From NCBI GenBank assembly GCA_003415625.1, contig PYIU01000008.1, forward strand, positions 806,001 through 870,000: a stretch of 64,000 bases of DNA, given 5' to 3'. The notes under the pieces are model-generated. The model did no database searches and had not been told where the DNA came from. It saw nothing but the letters and a program-made list of their open reading frames with translations. Source of the stretch: Aquanectria penicillioides. Lineage: Eukaryota; Ascomycota; Sordariomycetes; Hypocreales; Nectriaceae. Position numbers and translations under genes: made by a program. Positions 21,090 to 32,987 of the stretch are shown here, piece by piece. Every line of letters begins with the position of its first letter. Within the stretch, counting starts at the first letter, position 1.

Positions 21090-23524
21090 CTAAATAAGTC
21101 CCTGGAACCGCCTGGAAATCTCCCCACCCATCCCACTCAACTCTCCATCATCTGGTCCATAAAACTGAGCACCAAATCCTTCGGGAAGAATTTGGCCTTG
21201 TCCGAATGCGTCGAATAAAGAAAGGAGATCATTCCTCATCTGAAACATATCGGGAATAGAGCCTCCCATGTCCAGATCCGGCACGATTCCGCTGTCTGTG
21301 TGAATATCGCTGACGTTGATATCATCGTGTCCACCCAATTGGTGAGTGCGATCAGTGACATGATTCGTCGAGCCGATAGTGAGAGCAGGGCTGCTCTTCT
21401 CTATATCTAACTCGTGGGGTTCCTCAGAACTTTGTAATCCGAGACTTTTTAACCGGGGAAGCAGGCCACGAATGCTATTCCAGAGTCTCCGACTGACGAT
21501 GCTGTAACGAGAGAACCCTCGGACGAGCTCTACAGCATCCAGAAAGCTTTTCCTGCATGGCCCATTGAAGATATCCGGAGCGTGACATACGGCCAAGAAG
21601 ATGATGGCCAAGGCGCTAAGCAAGAAATAGTTGAAGGCGTTTTGTTGTCGGGAATAAATATCAGTGGTAGAGTTTAGGTGAACAAGAACTTGGATACTGT
21701 CCTGGGCAATATCAACCACTAACCAGGCATTCCGCAAGTTCGAGGCGATGCTTTGTGCACTGAGAAGGTGGTGTCGATAAATGAGAGTTCTGGTGTGGTT
21801 TCCACGGAGATAAAGCAGGGCCCGAAGTCGATGGATAATACGCGGCTGAGATCGAGGCGCTAATCCGAGGCGAGGGTGCCGTAATTGGAGATCTGGAGGG
21901 ATTGACTGTAACCAGGCCTGTGTGCTCATATCCAGAGATATAACGGAATCCTCGGGGATCAGTTGAGAGTGGGACCCAAACGGGGGATGGCATCCCATAA
22001 TTTCGAGCATAGTCGACCATACCCCACCATGCATCTGAGATACGAAAACTCCTCATCCTGAAGAAATCGTTTTTAGCTTTGCGGTAGACTGGACCAAGAT
22101 GAATGCAACTCACTGGTTCAGGTAACTCAGGGTCGATATCACGATCCACAAGTGCAAACGAAAGACTTGTACCGAAGCTCCAACGACGATCGAGAACATA
22201 GACACACCAGAATACCCGTATGGCGAGCCGGCGAGATTCAATATCCTTGAAGTTATCGAATAAACTCTTCCTACGATGGAGACCCATCTCTAGAGCTTCC
22301 CTTGCAGCGACGCCGATTGTACGCCACGCAAGGAGCTCTTCATCGCAATGGAAATAGTAAATACTCTATGTATGGTTAGCTCAGTGAGATGACGATGTTG
22401 GACAGAGATACGTACTAGCATTGTAATAAGCTGTAGCTCCTTGATGTTTACTTCGGGTCGAGCTATCACAGATACATTGTTTTCGACAGATTGCACGATC
22501 ATGGTGCTCAACTCTTTCTTTCCGTGCGTTTCAAGGACAATGGCCGTGGCCATTGCCACCTTGACAATTTCCACATCCTTGTGGGTGAACCCAAGTTCTG
22601 TTGTATCATGGATGAGGTGGCCGTGTCTGATAACTTGAAGGATCTGATCGGCCCTGGCTGCTTGCTCGCCGATGTTGATGAAAGGATAAACAGACTCTAC
22701 TTCTTCTTGGAAAACAGTGAGAAGACGGGTGAGCTCATTAGCGGTAAGAGTTTGCCAGTAGTCTTGACATGCGCCAAAGTCTCTGGGAGGATTCGTCGGG
22801 GATTGGGCGCCGCTTGGGGGTAGAGATTCGTATGTGGGAATGCCCATGCGAGTGAGAGATCTCTCTCCAATGATGATACCAAAGGCGGACCGAGTTGGGC
22901 CGACGAACTGAGGCTCCTTGGGGACACCCTCCCTCTGCGAGCTGGCTGGCGACTGACCAATGTTAGTTTCGCCGGATGGCGAGGGATCGAGGCGAGCACT
23001 GAGTGGACGGTCCTTGATGTCCTTGACGAAGGTGACCGTGCTGGCTAGATCAGAGACCTGTTTCCGGAGTTGAAGAAGTTCCTCGCTCAGGGTCTGGATT
23101 TGCTGACTACTATATTCACGAGGTGGATAAGCATCATGGACGTATTTGCGAGGGTCAATACAGTTATAAGCATTTACCTGTCAGTCTTGTCCTTAGTCGA
23201 GTGCGCCGCGCCCTGCGCGTAGACGCAGACCAAGCCGCCATCGATGCAACGCTGGCAGCTAGATTCGTCCACTGGGATGCACTTGAGCTTCCTCTTTTTG
23301 CACTCATCGCTATATACTCTATCAGCATCTTGAACGATAAAGTGGGCGGTCAGGGGAGAATCGTACCATGCCACAGAGGTATACTTCCCACGCTTCCCTC
23401 TGCGGAAGCCCTCACCGGCCGGCCGCTTGCGCGTGGTGGCGACACTGGCGGCGCTGGGAGTGGCCTCAGTGGTCTCAGGAGCGGCCTGCTCCGTCGTTGT
23501 GGAGGAGGCTTCCATAGGGGACAT
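21090..23524 (-). CDS. Zn(II)2Cys6 transcription factor, probable cluster regulator, with apparent frameshift
   Basis: Exons on the minus strand: 23524-23367, 23309-23178, 23109-22416, 22365-22114 and 22057-21090. Intron 1 splits the first cysteine codon of the zinc cluster; joined, it reads CDECKKRKLKC...CQRC...C, a canonical Zn2Cys6 domain. A QQIQTLSEELLQLRKQVSDL coiled coil follows (dimerisation), then the fungal middle homology domain (DRRWSFGTSLSFALVDRDI). In exon 5 the well-conserved YLRCMVGYGRLCSKLWDAIP and the equally typical IPEDSVISLDMSTQAWL lie in different frames. The shift is at a run of five C in the sense strand (21982-21986); six would keep frame. Use of an alternative acceptor at 22035 would avoid the stop but replace the conserved block. 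It is divergent from the CYP504 gene, and I infer it controls the cluster. Confidence 0.8.
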
Positions 23525-23999
23525 CTGACGACGGAAATGCGAGTTCAGAACACGAAAACGAACTTCCGAGGGTCATGGCAGGGATTCCGCCTTTGTTTTA
23601 CGTTCTTTGCCAGTCAGGACGAGCAGTTAGTAATGAGGAGGCTCGGTATCAAGCCGAGGTTCCGAGCCATGGTTTCCGCATGTTCCGAGCGCCCCCACAA
23701 GCCACCTCCGCACATCTGGGGGATCGACTCTGCACTAGACTCAGCTTGGCGTCGGCTATCCTTTTGCAAGTCAGCAGTGGCCGCCGCGGTAGCTGCTGGG
23801 CTGTACACCAGATTCCAGACATTGCCGAAGAGGGTGTCGAGGCATCGATTCCGAGCGGCGCTGGAAAGCGACGGCAAAAGATGGTGCCGCTTAGCCTCTT
23901 AAATTTGAGCCTTTAAGACCGTAGAGAAGATCGCGAATTCATCACTTCTGGCATCCAAAGACTTGATCCAAGTGTCCTGCAACCACCAGTGAAACAGCC
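23525..23999. promoter_or_regulatory. Shared promoter of regulator and CYP504 genes
   Basis: 475 bp between two divergent starts. TTCCG or CGGAA words occur at least six times, including CGGAA just upstream of the regulator's start codon, and CTCGG-N7-CCGAG is a perfect inverted repeat. No exact CGGAA-N5-TTCCG copy was found here. Confidence 0.45.
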
Positions 24000-25614
24000 A
24001 TGACGATCGCAAACCTTGTACTGTCGCTGCGAGACTTCGCCCAGGAGAGCCCAATCACGTCCGTGGTGCTCTCTGCTATCCTTGCCCCCCTCATCTACTT
24101 CGTCATCAACGAATTCGTCCGCCACAATGCGAGAATCAACGGCATGAGGGGTCCCTCCGGCCTCCCCATCATTGGTAACATCTGGGACATCCGCGTCAAC
24201 GCTGCTGAGAAGTACCGATTGTGGTCCAAGAAGCACGGATCCGTCTACCAGATCCAGCTTGGCAACATCCCTGTCGTGGTCATCAACTCCGCTGCTGCCG
24301 CCCGAGACATCTTCGGCAAGCACTCGCAAGCCTTCAGCTCTCGACCCGAGTTCTACACCTTCCACAAGATTCTCTCTGACACTGCTGGAACTACCATCGG
24401 TACCTCTCCCTACAGCGACTCCCTCAAGCGACGACGCAAGGGCGCAGCCTCGGCCCTCAACAGGCCCTCTGTCGCTACCTATGTTCCCCACCTTGAGGAT
24501 GAGACTTTCGACTTCGTCAAGGAACTCTACACCTATGGTGACGGCGGCCGCATCCCTGTCGACCCTATGCCTATGATCCAGCGTCTTTCTCTGTCCCTCG
24601 CCCTCACCCTCAACTGGGGTATTCGCCTCAAGAGCCAGAAGGATGACCTCTTTGAGGAGATCACTCATGTCGAGGAAGAGATCAGCAAGTTCCGTTCCAC
24701 CACCGGCAACCTTCAGGATTACATCCCCTTCCTCCGACTGAACCCCTTCAACTTCCACTCTGCCAAGGCTCGAGAGATGCGAAACCGACGTGACAAGTAC
24801 CTTGGCGATCTCAACCGCGGTCTCGATGAGCGTATTGCCAACGGCACCTACAGCCCTTGCATCCAGGCCAACGTTATCCTTGACAAGGAGGCTAAGCTCA
24901 ACAAGGATGAGCTGACTTCCATCAGTTTGACCATGTTGTCTGGAGGTCTTGATACTGTTACCACCAACATCGCCTGGTTCATCGCCTACCTCTCCCAACA
25001 CCCCGAGGTCCAGGAGAAGGCTGTGAAGGAGATTGCCAAGTTCTATGATGCCACCCAGCCCATGTGCGACGTCAACGATGACCAGAAGTGTGCTTACGTT
25101 GTTGCCCTGGTCAAGGAGTCTCTGCGATATTTCACCGTGCTTCGACTGGCTCTCCCTCGTGCTTCTATCAAGGATGTTGTCCATGAGGGGATCACCATCC
25201 CCAAGGGTACCGTTGTCTTCTTGAACGCCTGGGCTTGCAACATGGGTAAGTAAAACCAATACTCCTGCTACCTGATAAGTACAGTACTAACACTCAAAAG
25301 ATCCCGATGTTTGGACCGACCCTGAGGTCTTCCGCCCCGAGCGTTGGCTAGAGCAGCCTGATGCCCCGATCTTCACTTACGGTGTTGGTTACCGCATGTG
25401 CGCTGGATCTCTGCTTGCCAACCGAGAGTTGTACCTGATCTACATGCGAATGCTCAACAGCTTCCGAATTGAGAAGCATGACAAGATTAACCCCCACCCC
25501 ATCGAGGGCAACGCTGACCCTACCAGTCTGGTGGCTCTGCCCCCTCGTTTCCGAGCCAAGTTTGTGCCTCGTGACGCTAAGAGCCTGAAGAAGGCTTTAG
25601 AGGTTAGGGCTTAA
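24000..25614 (+). CDS. CYP504-type P450, aryl-acetate ring hydroxylase
   Basis: Two exons (24000-25245, 25301-25614) give 519 residues; the 55-nt intron has a GTACTAAC branch point. An N-terminal hydrophobic anchor is followed by a PSGLPIIGN hinge. The I helix reads SGGLDTVTT, the K helix ESLR, and the haem loop FTYGVGYRMCAG. Overall sequence character matches the fungal CYP504 family, which hydroxylates phenylacetate (PhacA) or 3-hydroxy-/3,4-dihydroxyphenylacetate (PhacB) toward homogentisate; the PhacB branch seems the better fit, by recollection of the family only. It would act on the ER membrane with the P450 reductase encoded at 36063. The neighbouring homogentisate-cleavage genes support the substrate assignment. 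Codon choice strongly favours C-ending codons, suggesting high expression. Confidence 0.85.
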
Positions 25615-26083
25615 GCTGTCACACCTTCTAGTCTGAGGGGGGTGGAGAGAGATTAGAAATCACGAGTTATGAGTAGTAGCATATAGCTATAAATGTGGGA
25701 AGCCATGTAGGATTCCGAGGATAGATTTCAAAATCATAGTTAAACAAACAAAAGTCATTTATTCATCAATCTGCATCGGCTCTTGTACAACATCTCGGAG
25801 AATCTCTATGCAACTTTCAGAATTCTGACTAAATATTTTTAATCTTTTATTCCGTAGCTGGCGTGTGGCTGCAAACTATTGATGGTGGCTCCATCTACAA
25901 CATCTTGGGCCCACTGAGATTGTGTGGTGCTGGGTTCACGAAGAATTTTATGGAGAGGCGCTGCTTCAAATTCATCGCTAAATTGTCAACTAATGGGGGT
26001 TTTAGGCTAGAAAATTACATCGCAAACAAAATTATTGGTTGCTACTTTGATCTTCTAAATCTTTCTATCTGTCTATTTTGGAC
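25615..26083. other. Convergent 3' intergenic stretch
   Basis: Lies between the 3' ends of the CYP504 and fumarylacetoacetase genes. It holds their 3' untranslated regions; nothing else seen. Confidence 0.6.
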
Positions 26084-27427
26084 TCAAGGTCGAGGCACAG
26101 GGGCCAGGATCTGGCCGGAACATTCGCCAAATCCAACGAGCTCATCCTCGTTACTTCCAGACCATCCTCGGATAACAACGGTGTCACCATCCTCGAGGAA
26201 CTTGCGCACCTCTCCACCTCCAATCTCGACGGCAACCTTGCCACCCTGGGTCTGCTCCAGAATACTTCCCTGAGTGCCAGCCTCAAATCCGGAGACAGTA
26301 CCGCTACCCAAAAGGTCACCAGTTCGTAGGTTGCATCCCGAAACTGTATGGTGGGCAATCATCTGGGGCCAAGACCAAAGCAGGTTCTTGGAGGAAGTAC
26401 GAGTAACGGTTTTTGAGTTACCCTTAGCGGCTGTTTTACCATGTCAGATTTTGTTATCAAGTAGTGTATACGGGGTTGACTTACTCTTGATGGTGACCTC
26501 CAAGTTAATATCCAAGACATTGTCCTTGCGCTCCTCAACGAGATAGCTCTGCAACTCAACATCGTTAGGCAGACCCTGAGTCCTGTAGGGCTCAAGAGCA
26601 TCTGCAAGGACAACCCAAGCACTGATGGTCGTGCCGAAGTTCTTGGCATTAAATGGTCCGAGAGGGACGTACTCCCACTGCTGGATATCACGAGCACTCC
26701 AGTCGTTCATGAGAACGTAACCGAAGATGTACTCCTCAGCATCCTTAACTGAAATAGGCTGACCGAGCTGGTTGCCCTTGCAAACGAATGTACCTAGCTC
26801 CAGCTCAATGTCGAGCCGAGCACAGGGCTTGAAAACAGGGGTAGTAGCTCCAGGCGCAGGCAGCACCTGACCAACAGGTCGGTGGAGTGGAGTGCCGGAC
26901 ACGACGACAGAGCTGGCTCGGCCATGGTAAGCCACGGGCAAATGGTTGTAGTTGGGGTTCAAGGCGTTGGCGGGTCCACGGAAGAGGGTGCCAACATTGT
27001 GGGCGTGGTTGCGACCGGCGAAGAAGTCGGTATAATCTCCAATGGTGAGAGGGAGATGGGTCTCAACATCGGAGAGAGGAACCAAAGCGGCCTTCTTGAG
27101 AGCCTCGTTGGTCTTGAGGGCCTCGGGGTAAGGAGTGTCCTCGCGGAGGACGTCACGAAGGTATTGGCGAACAAGCCTGTGAACTGGCCTTCCGAGAGCG
27201 GCAAATGAATTAAGCGTAGTCTCAGAGAAGACACTGATCTTGTCTCCGGGGAAATCCTTGAGCTTGGAGAACCCACCCTCCTTAGCGAAGGCGGAGATAT
27301 CCAGCGCATGGGCGCCGATGGCCACGGCTGGGCGGCGCGCGGGGATCGCCGCGGTAGAGATAATACCGAAGGGGATGTTGGCCAGGGAGAAATGGGACCC
27401 CGAAGGAATAGGAACCCACGACTTCAT
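26084..27427 (-). CDS. fahA: Fumarylacetoacetase
   Basis: Two exons on the minus strand (27427-26485, 26430-26084) with a 54-nt intron give 429 residues, the usual size. The N-terminal FAH domain (MKSWVPIPSGSHFSLANIPF) is followed by the catalytic domain. YTDFFAGRNHAHNVG carries the metal-binding Asp and catalytic His; LDIELELGTFV carries the paired metal-ligand Glu residues; NDWSARDIQQWEYVPLGPF is the family signature. The enzyme hydrolyses fumarylacetoacetate to fumarate and acetoacetate, the last step of the homogentisate pathway, in the cytosol. It is divergent from homogentisate dioxygenase, sharing a 510-bp promoter that carries a CGGAA-N5-TTCCG element, so the two are probably co-regulated. 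Confidence 0.95.
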
Positions 27428-27937
27428 CTTGGATCTTGTTGTGAGAAGGGTGACTGGCTAGGGTGTGCAAGGGAGTGAGATCAGATCGATCCTAGGACTA
27501 ACTGCCGTAGCAAATGGAAGCAATGGCAATTGTCGATGGGCTGTTTAATACACAAACCCAAGGATTAATTGCCCGAAATGGCTCTTAGAAATAGCTCTGG
27601 TTTAAGCCACCGAGACGGAGCAGACCGCGACGCGGATAACTGTCGGCATGGATTTTCGGCATCTATTCCGGCCAGTAAGGGAAATTTCCGCATTCCGAGA
27701 TTTCCCCACGACGAACCGTCATGTGAACCGCCGGAAACTAGTTCCGGCGGATTATTCTGAGAGTTGCTGGACGAACGCCACGGGATGTCCAGATCCTCGG
27801 GGAACCAGAGCTGGTAGATAAGAGATTGAAATATGCCCGCAAAAGACACCAATCTCAAGACTTGTTGATGAGGTAGCCCCGCGCATTGAGTGTCCCCACC
27901 AACAACCCGGATCGCCACAATCAAACAATTTGAGACA
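27428..27937. promoter_or_regulatory. Shared promoter of fumarylacetoacetase and homogentisate dioxygenase
   Basis: Divergent 510-bp promoter. Besides the strong inverted repeat at 27728-27750 it has TTTCCGCATTCCGAG at about 27687-27701, a direct arrangement of TTCCG words also seen in the regulator/CYP504 promoter. Confidence 0.5.
27728..27750. promoter_or_regulatory. CGGAA-N5-TTCCG element (extended 9-bp arms)
   Basis: Inverted repeat with arms CCGCCGGAA and TTCCGGCGG separated by ACTAG. The core CGG-N9-CCG spans 27732-27746. The same CGGAA-N5-TTCCG layout recurs at 32092-32106 and 35907-35921. Confidence 0.6.
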
Positions 27938-29475
27938 ATGCCTGTAACCAATTTTGAAACGCCCGAGAAATACAAATATCTCAATGGCTTTAATTCATTC
28001 CACGAGTAAGTCGAATCCTCCTCGCGCTAAAGGATGCCCGTCGAACAGGTCGTCACAGGTCCGAGGCCATAGAGGGGGCCCTGCCCATTGGCGCCAACTC
28101 GCCGCAAAAGGCGCCATTTGGCCTCTACGCCGAGAAATTGTCTGGAACAGCCTTTACTGCCCCCAGAAACGAGAACCTCCAGAGCTGGCTCTACCGCATT
28201 CTGCCCTCAGCTGCCCATTCTACCTTTGAGCCGTACAAGGTTGCTGGTACCAACCTGGGATCCAAGCTCCAGCATATCCCCAATCAGTTGCGATGGGATC
28301 CATTCGACATCGACAAGGATGTTGACTGGATCCAGGGCTTGAAGCTTGCCGCGGGTGCTGGTGATCCTTCCATGAAGTCCGGTCTTGGTATCTACATTTA
28401 TGGCGCCGGCCGTGACATGGATGAACACACTGCCATGTACTCGTCCGACGGCGAGATGCTTATTGTTGGCCAGCACGGTGTTCTTGATATCCAAACTGAG
28501 CTTGGTAAGCTCTTGGTCCGACCCAACGAGATTGCCGTGATTCCTCGTGGAATTAAGTACCGTGTTACGCTGCCCAACGGTCCCGTCCGAGGCTACATTC
28601 TCGAGTTATACCAAGGAAACTTCACCTTGCCCGAGCTTGGCCCCATTGGTTCCAACTGCCTAGCCAATCCCCGAGACTTCCAGATTCCCACAGCAAGCTT
28701 CGATGAGGACACTACTACCACCTGGTCCATTGTGAACAAGTATAACAACGAGCTGTTTATCGCCAATCAGGGCAACACTCCTTTCGATGTTGTAGGCTGG
28801 CACGGCAAGTAAGTTATTATCAAACCTATTTGGTCATTGAATGGAGTATACTGACGTCTGATTTTCTTCTAGATGTGAGTGATATTTCTGGTTTCAGTGA
28901 TTGAATTCACTGAAAGCCATCCATTATTTGAGCTCCCATGTGTCTTATCAAAACTAACACGCATCATAGATTACCCATACAAGTATGACCTCGGTCGTTT
29001 CTCTGTGATCGGTAGCGTCTCTTTCGACCACCCTGACCCGTCCATCTACACCGTCCTTACCGGACCTTCTGATCACCCCGGCACGGCCATCTGCGATTTT
29101 GTCATTTTCCCCCCTCGATGGCTAGTGCAGGAGGACACCTTTAGGCCCCCATGGTACCACCGCAACACCATGTCTGAGTTCATGGGTCTGATTTGCGGAG
29201 AGTACGACGCCAAGGCTGGCGGTGGCTTCAAGGCGGCCGGCGCCAGTTTGCACAACGTCATGAGCTCTCACGGACCCGACGCTAGCACCTTTGAGAAGGC
29301 TAGCAACGCCGAGCTGAAGCCCCAGAAGATTGGCGAGGGAAGCATGGCTTTCATGTTTGAGAGCTGTTTGTTCCTAGGACTCACTGAATGGGGGCTGGAA
29401 ACCTGCAAGAAGGTCCAGCCCGAGTACAGCAAACACAGTTGGTCGGAGCTGCGCCCTCACTTCAAGAGGCCCTGA
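27938..29475 (+). CDS. hmgA: Homogentisate 1,2-dioxygenase, with a 2-nt micro-exon
   Basis: Exons 27938-28005, 28059-28808, 28873-28874 and 28970-29475 give 441 residues, the family's usual length. The protein opens with a [14 protein letters not shown] segment typical of the family. Iron ligands lie in [12 protein letters not shown] (His and Glu) and SSHGPD (His); the catalytic His is in [11 protein letters not shown]. It cleaves homogentisate to maleylacetoacetate in the cytosol. The frame between WHGK and YYPYKYDL is kept only if two introns (28809-28872 and 28875-28969) flank a two-base exon, AT. Both introns have consensus donors (GTAAGT, GTGAGT), CTGAC/CTAAC branch points and AG acceptors; a single long intron gives an early stop. 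It is divergent from fumarylacetoacetase. Confidence 0.94.
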
Positions 29476-29976
29476 GCCCCAAATGAAATGTAACGATTAG
29501 AAAACAAAATACGAAATGAAGTTTGTAGCGTGCAGAAACCTGATAGTTAGAAGATGAGAAATGCAAAGCAAATTGTTTTCAAAGGCTGGTTTCCTAATTT
29601 GGCGTTTCAATATAATCGTACGATCTTGTTTCATTCACATGCAAGGCTCCCCACGATTTCCCCAGACCTTCTCCAACATAGGCATATGCAACTTTTACGT
29701 AAATGTTACTCCGCATTAGAGCACAGTTAATCTTATTAATTATCTCCCCAGAATCCAGGGATCACCAGATCCAGCCAACAATAAATGAGATGGGCCACAT
29801 GCGCGTTCGAAGCCGTGGAGAAGTTATCCAAATAACCTACAGAGTTACAATCATCCGCAACACCCCTTAATATGCAATTCAAATAACAAAACCTATTATT
29901 AAAGCTAAAGAGTTCCAAATCAATTCCCCAGTTTCAATGCCTACCACTCAAACAGAAAACTGTTGTGCCAATTTCT
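29476..29976. other. Convergent 3' intergenic stretch
   Basis: AT-rich 3' regions of homogentisate dioxygenase and the permease; nothing else seen. Confidence 0.6.
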
Positions 29977-31819
29977 TCATTTCTCAACCGTTGTCTCCTC
30001 ATTTATGACAGCCAGATCAGTCAATGGAACCTCATACTTCTTATTACCGCCGGTGTAATAGTAGATAGCTCCGAAAAGAGCCCAGCCTGCTAGCACGACT
30101 GTAGAATAGTTCATGTTCTGCGCCGTAACGGGCATCGCCATGGGGAATGTGCTGAAGATCATAACCACTGTCATGAAGATCATGCCAATGATGTTAGCGA
30201 CGACTCCAACAATTCGTGGAAGCGTAAATGGACCATAATCGCCTCGGTCCAAGTTGCGACGTCCGTAGAAGGTCATGTAGAAAATAGGCAAAAAGTAGGA
30301 CAGGTATAGACCAATGATGGCCATGGAAAGAATGGCGTTGAATGCAGTGGCATTTCCAAGATAAATGAGACCGAGAAGAACCTGAAGAATGAGAACAAAG
30401 GCAACGGCTCGAACAGGAACTTGGAGAGAAGGGTTGACGTGGCTGAAGAACTCGTGGAATGGCGTCGCCTTGTCACGAGCAAAGGCCCAGAATGTGCGCG
30501 AGGTGGATGCAACTCCAGCGACTGTCGCAGCGGTAGCAATGAGAACAGGCATGAGAGACATGACTGTGGCTGCTGCTTGGGATTGGGTGGCATCGAGGAA
30601 AATTTGCATGAAGGGGAACCCGGTCGGTGTTGAAAGGAGGGCATCCAAAGAGCTGGCGCTATACAACAGAACGATGCAGTAAGCGAAGCCGATTACGCCA
30701 TTGACAACGACACTGCCAACCATGGCCAATGGAACATTGCGACTCGCATGGGGCAGCTCCTCTGCCAAATGGCACGCAGCATCGTATCTGTGCGATCATT
30801 AGTATTTTCTTGGGTTCAAGGTCCTAGAGTGTCGAGGTGGCTTACCCAAGGAATGGATAGATTGTGCTTTGCATGCCAACAAGCCACGAAATTCCGTCGC
30901 TCGCCCAGCCACTGTTGTTGACAAACTCGGTAAATACGAAGCTAGAGTCGTTCTTAGGTGCCATTACTCCGAGAGTAATGATGATTGCGAAGAAAGCGAC
31001 AACGTGCAGGACGCCTAAAGTGACAAAAACGAATTGTTAGCCAACCACTTCGCGCTTGGACAACACGTGTACTGACCTGAAACCAGGTTAACATGAGGCA
31101 TTGACTTCATGCCCCAGATGTTAAGTACGGCTGCATATGCGAGAATGGCCCAGTAGAAAAGCATGCCCTGCCAACGCTCGGGTGTATATGTGTCAGGGTG
31201 GTTGAGAGTGATCAAAGCTTGAGCTTGAAGACCCGCGGCAAAGGCGGCAGACGCAGTAAAAACAATCTGCCCTCCGACTGAGATCCAGCCAGTTGCCCAT
31301 GATGCAGCAGCTCGTGTCGAGGGAGGGCAGAGAGCGGCAACCCAGTGGTATTGTCCTAGACGGGCATGATTAGTTTCTGAATTTATATCAGAATCGACAC
31401 GGGGGAGGCATACCTCCAGCTGTCGGGTAAATGGAAGCGATTTCAGCCAAAGAAATCACGATACAAATCGTGCAAATGAAGGAAAGAACGCTGTACATCC
31501 AAGTTAGTGGCATTGCACGAAAAGTCAACACGAGGAATCGGCCATACTAGTTGTAGAACAAACACGGCGGTCCTCCACTGACCAGCGCGGAAGAAATGAC
31601 TGTAGAGAGTGCCTCCCATGTGGCCATCAAACAAAGGCACAGAGCGCCCAAGGCTGGGAGAGAGAAAGTTCGTGCCAGCTCTTGCTGATGACCGAGCTGG
31701 GCAAGGCGTTCCTCATCGCTGAGGTTCTTCAGGGGGCGTGAGACGGCATGCTCCAAATCAGGAATGCCCTTTTTCAGGTCAGCATCGCTTGGTGTCCTGT
31801 TCAGACTGCTGCTATCCAT
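29977..31819 (-). CDS. Amino-acid/GABA-choline-type permease (APC superfamily)
   Basis: Five exons on the minus strand (31819-31548, 31490-31414, 31355-31077, 31014-30846, 30787-29977) join in frame to 535 residues with about 12 hydrophobic segments. The N-terminal soluble tail ends in DEERLAQLGHQQELARTFSL. Signature pieces follow: AEIASIYPTAGGQYHWVA and YDAACHLAEELPHASRNVP, typical of fungal GABA/choline/amine permeases. It should sit in the plasma membrane and import an amine or amino acid. Its position between homogentisate dioxygenase and the copper amine oxidase, and a CGGAA-N5-TTCCG element about 280 bp upstream, suggest it brings in the pathway substrate (for example phenethylamine, tyramine or an aromatic amino acid); that is inference. 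Introns are 57-62 nt. Confidence 0.88.
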
Positions 31820-32987
31820 GTCGGAGGAGTTCTCTTGGTGATCGCCAGAAAAAGAAGAAAAAAATAGAAAAAATTGTCGAGTTGGCGATCCAAGGTTGAC
31901 TTGGTTGATAGAAAAAGAAAAGGAGGGCTGCCAGAAGGGTTTTAAAATCCACGGTAGTGGATTACCCTTATCTACATTAGGCCGTTCGCCTATTGACGCC
32001 AACATTTTGTAAGCACCCTCCCTTCTCCACGCACAGATCAACCCCTACTCCCCAGACATGCCAGAGGCACACAGATCGGGCTTGTGGAACTCGGAATCAG
32101 ATTCCGCGTAGTATTGCGGGGGTGGCGTGTGGGGAAGTGGAGCAGATTGCCCTCCTTCGAGGGCGCATAATGCCATGTACGATATACAGGGAGTTTGCAG
32201 ACAGGGGATGCTTGAATCATGGTGGGTTTGGAGAAGCCTGAAGCCTTGCTGCGGCCGGCGTGGTGATGTTTTACGTTGGATATCACCCGTTGCATCACCT
32301 CATAAATCGGTTGCTTCCCAGGCTCATCTATGCGCCTTGCGCCCTGTAAACTACGCAGGATGAGACGTAGCTATTTGTTCCTGCATTTTAGCTAGCCGCT
32401 CTTATCAGTTGGTGACGTGTAGGTGCCAAGGTGGTGCCGAACGACCCGGGCTGAAGCTTCCTATGAATATATTTGGAGTCCACTATGGGGTTCCGACACC
32501 ATGTGGCGGTTCCGAACCAGCCAAAAACCGCGCTCGCCTAGCCCTTGAATCAATAATGGCAAATTGTCATGTCGGTTATCAGATAGCATGATGGGGAATC
32601 CAGAATGGCAAGGATGGATCCAGAGCGGCATGAAACGGCAAAAGCAACAACGGCAGATCTCTTATCTCGGGATCTCGTAATTTTGGCAATTAGAATTACA
32701 TTGGCATGGGGCCTTGGAAGCATCTCTGGGATGTCTGGAAAGAGTTTTGGGTCAAAATTATACATCAGATAAGCCTATTCCGCATTGGGTATAGCTTCCG
32801 CGATTTAGTGCGGCTCCCGGATTTGGAGAAGAAAGTGAGAAAAAAGATAAGTCGGCTGACACGCCATTTATGTAACAGGTTTAGCATTGGAGCTAATAGT
32901 GTATCATCTCGTACAGTACAGGTAAATCACACGCTTCTATGAGTCAAGTTCCATGGACACCCAGGATGAAAATACCCCGCCAATAGT
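31820..32987. other. Permease upstream region and amine-oxidase 3' region
   Basis: No gene seen in about 1.2 kb. The part nearest the permease carries the CGGAA-N5-TTCCG element at 32092-32106; further right there are isolated TTCCG words (about 32775, 32795). Confidence 0.55.
32092..32106. promoter_or_regulatory. CGGAA-N5-TTCCG element upstream of permease
   Basis: CGGAATCAGATTCCG, a perfect 6-bp inverted repeat (CGGAAT/ATTCCG) with 3-nt centre, 273 bp before the permease start codon. It is the same layout as the site in the CPR/amine-oxidase promoter. Confidence 0.6.

Noticed and set aside
23913..25259. 448-codon open frame on the minus strand opposite CYP504
   Set aside because: Antisense shadow caused by strong C-ending codon bias of the real P450 on the plus strand; translation lacks any motif.
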